A stretch of DNA of 64,000 nucleotides from Bacteroidota bacterium (GTDB taxonomy: Bacteria; Bacteroidota; Bacteroidia; Chitinophagales; Chitinophagaceae), in contig JAFDZS010000007.1 of the NCBI GenBank assembly GCA_018266775.1, positions 248,001-312,000 on the forward strand, in the 5' to 3' direction. The notes under the pieces were generated by a model. It saw only the letters and a list, made by a program, of their open reading frames with translations, searched no databases and was not told the origin of the DNA. Positions within the stretch are counted from its first letter, which is position 1. Every line of letters begins with the position of its first letter. This document shows, piece after piece, positions 36,001-43,453 of the stretch. Both the position numbers and the translations under genes were made by a program.

Positions 36001-38333
36001 GATGCATTCAGACCCTGCACCAAATAACTGGTGCCGGTAGTATTGGCAATAACCTGCATGCTGTCGCCAACCAATTGCATGATATCGTAAGAAGTGGCGC
36101 TGGTTATTGCCGGCCAGCTTAAATTTACATAACCTTCACAGGGCACGGTTGCCGTTACTGTTGGTTGCCCCAGCACTACAAAGTTATAATCGCTTTGATC
36201 CGTATATCCTGCACCGCCATTGCGGCTTACCCTGATTAAGTAATTATTGGAGACGGTTGCAGGCACTGTCCATACCAAATTACGGGCCGTGGCTGCTACT
36301 GCTGTATTAATATTCGTCCATGTGCCGCCGTTATCGGAAGAATATGCTACTGTAAATGTATTCGATTCATCAACGTAAGCTGTCCACCGGATATTTTCCG
36401 AAGCACCGGGCACTAATGTTTCCCCACCAAAAGGATATTCCACCGTAATGCCATTCATATCCATTTGATAGGTGAGTATATATTCCTGCGGTCCCTGTGG
36501 TACTGAAAAAGCCGCTACATTCATAATGTAATTGCCCGCAGCCGGATTATCGATCACTACCTGTTCAATATTATTGGTATGATCCGCTCCTTCTGTTGCT
36601 GCCAGTGTTACACTTCCGGGTGCAGGGTTTAAAACCAAAGGCAAGTGAGTAACAGTTACCGGGTTATCTGTAACTGTAAGGTCAAGGTCGTTTACCAGTG
36701 TAGTGCCGGCCGGTACTGATGCGGCTGCATCAGCCCAGTATAACATTACTTTTAATCGTCTAACCCCAGCCGGTATGGTGATATTATAGCTGCCGGGGGT
36801 GCTGCTGATGTAGTATTGATTATTTTCCATCGCTTCCACTGCTTTACGCACATTCAGCATTCCATAACCAAAAGTATAATCGGGGCCAGCGGTACCTAAA
36901 TCTTCTGCCGTATTGCACATCAATGCTTTTAATAAGGCCGCTTTAGGATTGCCGCCATGCAGTTGATGATATCGTTCATTCAGCAAAACCGTTGCGCCAG
37001 TTACCACCGGTGTGGCCATACTGGTACCGCTGCTGGTACCATAGCCATTATTTACCTGTGTAGATGTGGTGCTGGTGCCATTGGTAACAATCTCCGGCTT
37101 CAGCCTGCCATCATTTACCGGGCCACGGCTGCTGCTGCCGTTGATAGCATAATTGGCCTGGTTCATATTGCCAACCGTCAGTACATTCTTTGCACATTGC
37201 CAGCCGGTTTTAATAGTGGCATAAGAACCAGGATAAGGCGAACAGGTGTACACACCATCATTACCCGCAGCAAATACGTGCAGCACTTCATCATAGGTTT
37301 TCATTTGTGCATCTGCATAATTGCTGTTAACATCGTACACACCTTCCCCGGGGCAGGCATTATCTGCATTGGTGTAAGAATTATTGGTGGCAATCATATT
37401 ATTGTCGGCCACGTACACCGGTGTATTCGTAATAATATCATTGAACCACTGGCTTACAATAGTAGCTTTTGGTGCCATGCCCTGGTACATCGGGTTTAAA
37501 ATTCCTGCACCTGCGGTAGTACCTGATGTATGAATACCATGGCCGGATGGCACACTGAATACACGATTAATTAAACGCCCTGTAAAATCAACATGCGATG
37601 ATATTTCTGCATTATCGCCAATGCCCACCGTAACATTTTTCCCTCTTAAATTTCTGCCCAGTAAAGATTGTACACTGCTGAAACCATGCGTGGCAATATC
37701 ATTATAATTAATGGGTGTGGCATCCAGCCTTTGCGCATTGATGTACTGCACAAAAGGCAGCGCCGCAATTTGATTGATCACTGCAGCAGCAACCGGTTGT
37801 ATAAAAATAGTATGTTCAGGATTAATAGTTGTTGTAACGATTACCGCACCAAGCTGTTGCAATGATTGCGATACAGAAGTCTTATCAATACCGTTGTAAA
37901 AAGTAACGGCTATAACCTTCTGCATATTTTTAATGGCAATAATATCATAAACAGCATCATCTGTTTTATATTGTACCGGTACGGCATTAACAGCATTGAT
38001 ATGAAAAGAAGCGGCGCTGCTGAAATCAAAGCTGCTGTTAATGGCAGCAAAATAGGCATTGCCGGGAAGATAGCCCCCCAGTTCCAACCCTGCTTGTTTC
38101 AATTGATTTTTTTGATTGGCGTCGGGAAGCTGGGTAAACTGTACCAATGCAAAAAAACGATCGCCAAACTTTGCCGGCTGCAACGCAGCTGCAGTAAAAC
38201 TTTTTTGGGTAATATTATTGCCGGTGATAAAATTGCCTTTGGCAAAACGTACCGGAACGTCGGATGTTTGTGCCTGTGCAGTAATGATACTGCAGCAAAA
38301 TATAAGCAGTAAGATGGAAACTAGTTTGGTCAT
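33036..38333 (-). CDS. Secreted S8 (subtilisin-like) peptidase with type IX sorting signal
   Basis: From the ATG at 38333 the protein is 1765 aa. In order: signal peptide (to ITAQAQ), a ~200-residue N-terminal prodomain-like region, then a subtilase domain (about residues 225-510). The catalytic residues are Asp (VGIGDNAEISSHVDF), His (SGHGIHTSGTTAGAGI) and Ser (GTSSGTSMATPVVTGA). Next are a P-type beta sandwich, fibronectin III-like and CARDB-like beta domains, a MAM-like domain (FESTDGGWYTKG to WVEYSTDGGLTWNRLG), and a last FN3. The C-terminal ~75 residues (VIYPNPASSVINIS ... KGIYQLRIVTEQSAETEKIIVQ) are a type A T9SS sorting domain. It should be exported by the type IX system and anchored or released at the cell surface. 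Confidence 0.92.
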   Translation of the reverse strand: MTKLVSILLLIFCCSIITAQAQTSDVPVRFAKGNFITGNNITQKSFTAAALQPAKFGDRFFALVQFTQLPDANQKNQLKQAGLELGGYLPGNAYFAAINSSFDFSSAASFHINAVNAVPVQYKTDDAVYDIIAIKNMQKVIAVTFYNGIDKTSVSQSLQQLGAVIVTTTINPEHTIFIQPVAAAVINQIAALPFVQYINAQRLDATPINYNDIATHGFSSVQSLLGRNLRGKNVTVGIGDNAEISSHVDFTGRLINRVFSVPSGHGIHTSGTTAGAGILNPMYQGMAPKATIVSQWFNDIITNTPVYVADNNMIATNNSYTNADNACPGEGVYDVNSNYADAQMKTYDEVLHVFAAGNDGVYTCSPYPGSYATIKTGWQCAKNVLTVGNMNQANYAINGSSSRGPVNDGRLKPEIVTNGTSTTSTQVNNGYGTSSGTSMATPVVTGATVLLNERYHQLHGGNPKAALLKALMCNTAEDLGTAGPDYTFGYGMLNVRKAVEAMENNQYYISSTPGSYNITIPAGVRRLKVMLYWADAAASVPAGTTLVNDLDLTVTDNPVTVTHLPLVLNPAPGSVTLAATEGADHTNNIEQVVIDNPAAGNYIMNVAAFSVPQGPQEYILTYQMDMNGITVEYPFGGETLVPGASENIRWTAYVDESNTFTVAYSSDNGGTWTNINTAVAATARNLVWTVPATVSNNYLIRVSRNGGAGYTDQSDYNFVVLGQPTVTATVPCEGYVNLSWPAITSATSYDIMQLVGDSMQVIANTTGTSYLVQGLNASTLYWFGVRANNGSSFGRRSVSVSATPSSGTCSLSAFDNNFKASALTAPVTGRQFTSTALGAAEQIKFVITNLDDVASTGNYDVSYQVNGGTIFTETLSAGIASLSTSTHTFTQTYDFSATGTYVIKAWVKHTGDTQPFDDTVSVTIKNLDNAPLTLPFTDGFETTTVKEYTINTVGLDGDDHLDFSTNSSRGRARTFVNTGFALNGSRAITLDQFPNGVLNTDSLLMTFNTSSYTLANQLRLDFNYKNHGVDNNPDNRVWIRGSDADSWLLAYNLVSNQAALGQWKTGIININDILGAAIPAQTVTSSFQVKFGQEGNTSANDPNPLVDQDDGYTFDDIKLSEAFNDVALQNVVSPTGNGCNAIGTQPVSLTIKNYSGTSFTNVPVAYRINGGSWVTENVPAIAPNATQVYTFATAANLLVNADYTFDFYIAAPADSYANNDSIISYSFHTSPVITVTSTQDYLEGFESTDGGWYTKGTNSSWQWGTPTKTIINKAANGNNVWVTNLTGNYNDNEFSYLYSPCFDLSGLTQPVLSFSHIFSVETGYDYTWVEYSTDGGLTWNRLGVSGTGTNWYDMASPPQWRLSQTKWHVASFDVPTTASNVRFRIVMSSDGGLDMEGVAVDDIHIFEKTNIYTGTDITTGIPQTIAGGNQWYHFDYNGKRVASINPLTITNPLGLTNAYVYFNPAVPIRYSTNNQYYLDRNIVLKVTTQPAGNVLVRFYFTDAEAKALMNATGCGVCTTISDPYVSGVTQYSDAPTPANEDGTLANNVTGFYQFKLPADVDIIPYDTGYYAEFVVNSFSEFWINNGGTNNATPLPVSVLTFTVTKQANSVLLQWNTANETNMANYIVERSSDGIHFNAIGTVPSRNTGGAYAFTDSQPLDGLNYYRIKAVDQNNAFKYTQVEKVLFSGSKNGIVIYPNPASSVINISSAGNATNAQLYDAAGKLVRTKILKGKLNVLPLHGIAKGIYQLRIVTEQSAETEKIIVQ

Positions 38334-38371
38334 GTTTATCAAGATTGGATCTCCGGCCCTGCGGCCGCTTT

Positions 38372-38379
38372 CAAAGTTA
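38372..38379 (-). promoter_or_regulatory. -7 element for the subtilisin gene
   Basis: On the minus strand TAACTTTG is an exact TAnnTTTG match, predicting a leader of about 30-35 nt before the ATG at 38333. No clear -33 box. Confidence 0.45.
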
Positions 38380-38465
38380 CATGCTTATTTGGTTAAAAGA
38401 CAGCCGCAGTAAAGGTTTTGTTGCCTGTTAATAACGTATTTTTTACCAGTTGATTGCCTGTGTTG

Positions 38466-38473
38466 TATATTTG
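38466..38473 (+). promoter_or_regulatory. -7 element for mfd
   Basis: TATATTTG ends 7 nt before the mfd ATG at 38481. The predicted transcription start is at or next to the ATG, so mfd mRNA should be leaderless or nearly so. Confidence 0.5.
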
Positions 38474-38480
38474 CACCCCG

Positions 38481-41400
38481 ATGAACCTGGAAGTGCTGCT
38501 GAAAGAATATGCCAACGACCCCCGCTGTTTTCAAATAGTGGATGGCATCACATTGTCTCAACCGCAGCGTATCCATCTTTCCGGCATCAATGGCAGTGCA
38601 TCACAATTTATTCTCAGTGCCGTATTTAGCCATCCGGCTGCCAGCCAAATCAACCACCTCGTTATTTTACGTGATGCTGAAGAAGCCGCCTATTTTCATA
38701 ATACCATTGAGAATATTACCAGTGCGCTGAACCTGTTTTATTTTCCGTCTTCTTTTAAAAATAAAAAGAATTATCACCTGCTCAATCCCAGCCATGTAAT
38801 GCTGCGTACCGAAGCACTGACCAGGCTGGCCGCAGGGAACAATAAAAATATCATCATCACTTACCCCGAAGCTTTATTTGAAAAAGTGGTATTGTCGAAA
38901 ACTTTATCAGATAATATCATTTCCATCAAACAGGCAGATACGATTGATGTGAACGGCATACTTGGCAAGTTTGTTGACTATGGTTTTGAACGCACCGACT
39001 TTGTATATGAACCCGGACAATTTGCAGTACGTGGCGGTATTCTCGACATCTATTCTTTTGGCAATGAAAAGCCTTACCGCATAGAATTATTCGGCAATGA
39101 GGTGGACAGCATCCGCATATTCGATCCTGAATCGCAGTTGAGCGAAAGAAAATTATTGCAGGTAAACATTATCCCCAATGTAGATACACTGCAAAATGAA
39201 ACCGGGGAAAAAGTCTCTTTCTTCGATTTTCTTCCCGAAAATACCGTGGTGTGGAGTGAAGACTGGGCTTTCATAAAAGATAAAATTGAACAACAGGAAG
39301 AAGACTTCGCCATCTGGCAAAAAGAGTTTGGCAACAAACCACGCAGTACGGAAAATGAAGACACGCTGAATACGAAAGACTTTATGGCCGATGATATTGT
39401 ACCTGCTGCTGAAGTGGAAACACAGTTGCAGCAACGGCATATCATTGAGTTTGGCCATAAACATTATTTCCTGCCAGCTAATGGCAAACCTGCGCAGTCA
39501 ATAGCCTATCAAATCAGGGAACAGCCGGCTTTTAACCGTCAGTTTGAATTGCTCATCAGCAGCCTGAAAAGTTACGAGGCAAAGAAATACAATATTTATT
39601 TGTTTGCTGAGAATCCTAAGCAACTGGAACGGTTACACGTGATTTTTACGGACCTGAAAGCGGAGATCAACATTATTCCCGTTCCCACTTCCATTCATGA
39701 AGGCTTTATTGATGATGACCTGAAATCGGTTTGTTATACCGATCACCAGATCTTTCAGCGTTATCATAAATACAAAGTAAAGCAGGCATTCAGCAAGAAT
39801 AAAGCGCTTACGCTGAAAACTTTGCGGGAATTACAGCCCGGTGATTATGTAACACATATCGATCATGGTGTGGGCGTGTACAGTGGTTTACAAAAACTGG
39901 AAGTGAATGGCCGCCTGCAGGAAGCGGTACGCATACAGTATAAAGATGGCGACTTGCTGTATGTAAATATTTCTTCGCTGCATAAAATCAGTAAGTACAG
40001 CGGTAAGGAAGGCAGTGTGCCCAAAATGAATAAACTGGGCAGTGATGTTTGGAATAAACTGAAAGAAAAAACCAAGAAACAGGTTAAGGATATTGCCACA
40101 GACCTTATTAAATTATATGCACAGCGCAAAAGCCAGGAAGGTTTTGCACATGCGGCAGATAATTATATGCAGACCGAACTGGAAGCCAGTTTTATTTATG
40201 AAGACACGCCAGACCAGGCCAAAGCTACTGAAGATGTAAAACGGGATATGGAAAAACCCTCACCAATGGACCGTTTGGTTTGCGGCGATGTGGGTTTTGG
40301 TAAAACTGAAATAGCTGTACGTGCTGCTTTCAAAACCTGCTGCGATGGCAAACAGGCTGCGATATTAGTACCTACCACTATTCTCGCATACCAGCATTAT
40401 AAAACATTCAGTGACCGGTTGAAACATTTTCCTGTTACAGTAGATTTTATCAATCGTTTTAAATCATCTAAAGAAAAAAAAGAAACCCTGCAAAAATTAA
40501 GCGAAGGTAAGATTGATATTATTGTTGGCACGCATGCTTTGCTGGGCAAAGAAGTAAAGTTTAAAGACCTCGGTATCATGATTGTTGATGAGGAGCAAAA
40601 GTTTGGCGTGGCGGCAAAAGAAAAACTGAAACAGCTCCGGGCTACGGTAGATTCACTTACACTAACTGCAACGCCTATACCAAGAACGCTGCAGTTCAGT
40701 TTGATGGGTGCAAGGGATTTGAGCATCATTAACACACCACCACCCAATCGCCAGCCGATACAAACTGAAGTGATGGTGTTTAATGAAGATGCTATCAGGG
40801 ATATCATCTATTATGAAACGGAACGTGGCGGCCAGGTTTTCTTCATTCATAACCGGGTAAATGGTTTGGCAGAAATGAAAAGCCTGATCCAGGGTTTATG
40901 TCCCGATTTGAGCATTGCTTTTGCCCACGGACAAATGGAAGGCGACGAACTGGAAGATACCATTCTCGATTTCATGGATAAAAAATATGATGTACTGGTA
41001 TGTACCAATATTGTGGAGAGCGGCGTGGACATTCCAAATGTAAACACCATTATTGTAAACAATGCCCATCAATTTGGTTTGAGTGACCTGCACCAGTTGC
41101 GTGGCCGTGTGGGGCGCAGTAATAAAAAAGCATTTTGTTATTTACTGGCGCCGCCCATGAGTACATTGCCCCCCGACAGCCGCAAGCGTTTAACCACGCT
41201 GGAACAATATAGTGATTTGGGAAGCGGTTTCCAGATTGCCATGCGTGACCTGGATATTCGCGGTGCAGGAAATTTGCTGGGTGGTGAACAAAGTGGCTTT
41301 ATTGCAGAGATTGGTTTTGAAATGTACCAGAAAATTTTAGATGAAGCCATCCGTGAATTAAAACGCACACAGTTCCGTGATTTGTATAAAGAAGAAATTC

Positions 41401-41876
41401 AGCAACAGGACGATTTTGTGAGTGATTGCAGTATTGATACTGACCTGGAAATTCTGATTCCGGACAGTTATGTGGAAAGTATCACTGAAAGATTAAGTTT
41501 ATACAGCCGGCTGGATAATTGTGAGAATGAAAATGACCTGCAACAGTTTCACCAGGAATTAAGTGACCGCTTTGGTCCCATTCCGCCGCAGGTGGAAGAT
41601 TTATTTACAACAGTGCGCTGCCGTAAACTGGCCGTTGAACTGGGTTTTGAAAAGATGTTATTAAAGGACGAAACGCTGCGTTGTTTCTTCGTAGGCAATC
41701 CTGATAGCCCTTATTTCACCAGCGATACTTTCAATGGTATTTTATTATTCCTGCAGAAAGGCACGAACAAAGCCAAGCTGAAGCAAGTGGGCAAAAATGG
41801 TATACTTGTGGTGCAGGATATTAAAACGATGACCGACCTGCATGAGTTTTTACAAAAAATGCATAAAGGCGTCTGA
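38481..41876 (+). CDS. mfd: Transcription-repair coupling factor
   Basis: From the ATG at 38481 the protein is 1131 aa. In order: UvrB-homology region (AVRGGILDIYSFGNEKPYRIELFGNEVDSIRIFDPESQ), CarD-like RNA-polymerase-interacting domain (LQPGDYVTHIDHGVGVYSGLQKL...), and the RecG-like motor. The motor has Walker A CGDVGFGKTEIAVRAA, Walker B/DEEQ MIVDEEQKFG, TATPIPRTLQFSLMGARDLS, VCTNIVESGVDIPN and QLRGRVGRSNKKAFCYLL, then the TRCF C-terminal domain. Mfd displaces stalled RNA polymerase and recruits UvrA/B. The upstream TTG start is rejected. Its 3' end lies inside an inverted-repeat element that supplies the stop codon. Confidence 0.96.
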   Translation: MNLEVLLKEYANDPRCFQIVDGITLSQPQRIHLSGINGSASQFILSAVFSHPAASQINHLVILRDAEEAAYFHNTIENITSALNLFYFPSSFKNKKNYHLLNPSHVMLRTEALTRLAAGNNKNIIITYPEALFEKVVLSKTLSDNIISIKQADTIDVNGILGKFVDYGFERTDFVYEPGQFAVRGGILDIYSFGNEKPYRIELFGNEVDSIRIFDPESQLSERKLLQVNIIPNVDTLQNETGEKVSFFDFLPENTVVWSEDWAFIKDKIEQQEEDFAIWQKEFGNKPRSTENEDTLNTKDFMADDIVPAAEVETQLQQRHIIEFGHKHYFLPANGKPAQSIAYQIREQPAFNRQFELLISSLKSYEAKKYNIYLFAENPKQLERLHVIFTDLKAEINIIPVPTSIHEGFIDDDLKSVCYTDHQIFQRYHKYKVKQAFSKNKALTLKTLRELQPGDYVTHIDHGVGVYSGLQKLEVNGRLQEAVRIQYKDGDLLYVNISSLHKISKYSGKEGSVPKMNKLGSDVWNKLKEKTKKQVKDIATDLIKLYAQRKSQEGFAHAADNYMQTELEASFIYEDTPDQAKATEDVKRDMEKPSPMDRLVCGDVGFGKTEIAVRAAFKTCCDGKQAAILVPTTILAYQHYKTFSDRLKHFPVTVDFINRFKSSKEKKETLQKLSEGKIDIIVGTHALLGKEVKFKDLGIMIVDEEQKFGVAAKEKLKQLRATVDSLTLTATPIPRTLQFSLMGARDLSIINTPPPNRQPIQTEVMVFNEDAIRDIIYYETERGGQVFFIHNRVNGLAEMKSLIQGLCPDLSIAFAHGQMEGDELEDTILDFMDKKYDVLVCTNIVESGVDIPNVNTIIVNNAHQFGLSDLHQLRGRVGRSNKKAFCYLLAPPMSTLPPDSRKRLTTLEQYSDLGSGFQIAMRDLDIRGAGNLLGGEQSGFIAEIGFEMYQKILDEAIRELKRTQFRDLYKEEIQQQDDFVSDCSIDTDLEILIPDSYVESITERLSLYSRLDNCENENDLQQFHQELSDRFGPIPPQVEDLFTTVRCRKLAVELGFEKMLLKDETLRCFFVGNPDSPYFTSDTFNGILLFLQKGTNKAKLKQVGKNGILVVQDIKTMTDLHEFLQKMHKGV

Positions 41877-41929
41877 CGGTTGCAGGGGAGGCGTCAAGAC
41901 GGTTTCTAACCGTCAGACGCCTCTCCTGC
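41868..41929 (+). repeat. Inverted-repeat element at the mfd 3' end with alternative foldings
   Basis: Segment 41868-41881, which contains the mfd stop codon (TGA 41874-41876), is perfectly complementary to 41908-41921 (14 bp). Alternatively 41882-41895 pairs with 41916-41929 (14 bp with one G-T), enclosing a small hairpin 41898-41904 / 41908-41914. The two foldings share 41908-41921 and cannot coexist. No T-run follows, so it is not a classical terminator. Confidence 0.65.
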
Positions 41930-41984
41930 CAGGGTTGTTAAGTTTAAATTTATCGTATCATTGCTGCTGCTATAAATTATCTCC

Positions 41985-43211
41985 ATGACAAAAAAAGAAT
42001 ATGGCCTGCTGTCGCTTCCGGTGTTGGTAGCGGCCCTGGGATTTTATGTTGACATTTTTGATTTGCTGTTGTTTGGTGTGGTTCGTATCAGCAGTTTACA
42101 ATCAATGGGATTGTCAGATGCTGCAGTACAATCCAAAGGAGAATTGATTGTAAGTATTCAGTTAGCCGGTATGGTAATTGGCGGTGTACTGTGGGGAATT
42201 ATTGGTGACAAGTTTGGAAGACTAAAAGTACTGTTTGGCTCCATCCTGTTGTATTCATTGGCCAATATTGCCAACGGGTTTATTAATGACCTCAACCTGT
42301 ATATCATCATTCGTTTTATTGCCGGCGTTGGGTTGGCCGGTGAACTGGGTGCAGGAATTACTTTAACATCAGAAATTTTACCAGCAGAAAAACGTGGACT
42401 TGCGGGAACCGTGATTGCCACCTGCGGAGTATTAGGTGGCATCAGTGCGGCTTTATTATCTAAGCTGATCACCAACTGGCAAACCTTGTATTTCATTGGC
42501 GGTGGTATTGGCTTGGTGTTACTATTTTTACGTGTATCCGTTTCAGAAAGTGATATGTTTAAACAGGTGGAAAAAAGCAATACCCAAAAAGGTAATTTTC
42601 TTTTATTCTTTACAGACAGAAAACGTTTTTCCCGCTTTGCGAAAGGCATGCTTATTGGCATGCCCGTTTGGTATGGCATCGGCCTGCTGATGTTTTTTGC
42701 CAATAATTTTGCAGAGAAGATGGGTGTAAAAGGCATTAAACCAGGCGATGCTATTTTGTTCCATTATATTGGTTTAGGTTTTGGCGATATCAGTGCCGGT
42801 GTATTAAGCCATGCATTGAAAAGCAGGAAGAAAGCATTGTATGTGTACTATACCATCTTTGCCATCTTCATGGTTTTGTTCTTTATGCAGAAAGATACTT
42901 CAGCCGCCTGGTTTTATTTTATTTGCGCCGGGTTGGGTTGCGGTGCCGGAATTTCTGTGTTATATATCACCACCAGTGCAGAACAGTTTGGCACTAACCT
43001 GCGGGCATCCGCAGCATCATCCATCACTAATTTTGTAAGAGGGTTTACACCGTTGTTTTTATTCGTATTCCGTTTATTGCGCAACCCCGGAGACGGCAAT
43101 TATATACAAGCCGCCTGGGAACTGGGTATTGGCATTATGATTATCACCCTGCTGGCGTTGTATTTTACAGAAGAGAGTTATGGAAAAGATTTAAATTTTG
43201 TGGAAGAATAA
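41985..43211 (+). CDS. MFS transporter
   Basis: The 408-aa protein has twelve predicted membrane helices in two halves. The motif A-type loop between helices 2 and 3 is GGVLWGIIGDKFGRLKVL, and helix 4 has RFIAGVGLAGELGAGITLTSEILPAEKRG (the sugar/aromatic-acid-transporter-like signature with a charged cytoplasmic loop). A second-half loop carries LRASAASSITNFVRG. This resembles the aromatic-acid:H+ or metabolite:H+ symporter branch; the substrate cannot be told. It lies 109 bp downstream of mfd, in the same direction, with an inverted-repeat element between. Confidence 0.85.
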   Translation: MTKKEYGLLSLPVLVAALGFYVDIFDLLLFGVVRISSLQSMGLSDAAVQSKGELIVSIQLAGMVIGGVLWGIIGDKFGRLKVLFGSILLYSLANIANGFINDLNLYIIIRFIAGVGLAGELGAGITLTSEILPAEKRGLAGTVIATCGVLGGISAALLSKLITNWQTLYFIGGGIGLVLLFLRVSVSESDMFKQVEKSNTQKGNFLLFFTDRKRFSRFAKGMLIGMPVWYGIGLLMFFANNFAEKMGVKGIKPGDAILFHYIGLGFGDISAGVLSHALKSRKKALYVYYTIFAIFMVLFFMQKDTSAAWFYFICAGLGCGAGISVLYITTSAEQFGTNLRASAASSITNFVRGFTPLFLFVFRLLRNPGDGNYIQAAWELGIGIMIITLLALYFTEESYGKDLNFVEE

Positions 43212-43302
43212 AATACAAATATTTTCTGCATCAAGAGCATCACCAAATTTTGTAAGCTAAATAGCTTCCTAAGTTGAATATTATCATTCCTTAAACTTAA
43301 AA

Positions 43303-43388
43303 GCTGTCAAGCCTGAGCTTGCTTGCCCTGTGGGTCAAAGGCGGCTATTTCAACTATAGCCCGGTTTCGCCAAGCTCAACCTGACAGC
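43303..43388. repeat. Imperfect inverted repeat of the 'GCTGTCA..TGAGCTTG' type
   Basis: GCTGTCAAGCCTGAGCTTG (43303-43321) is inversely repeated, imperfectly, as CAAGCTCAACCTGACAGC (43371-43388), with a 49-nt loop. Elements with TGAGCTTG...CAAGCTCA ends and GTCA/TGAC tips are common dispersed repeats in Bacteroidota genomes. It stands between the two convergent genes MFS and the PKD protein, and may serve as a terminator. Confidence 0.6.
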
Positions 43389-43453
43389 ATTCTTATTGCA
43401 TAGAAAATATTGAAAGTAACTGCCAGATCAGAACCGTCCTGACGCATTAATGA

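Noticed and set aside
42158..42736. 192-codon minus-strand frame
   Set aside because: It lies wholly within the MFS transporter gene, and its Pro/Ser-rich sequence shows no family signature.
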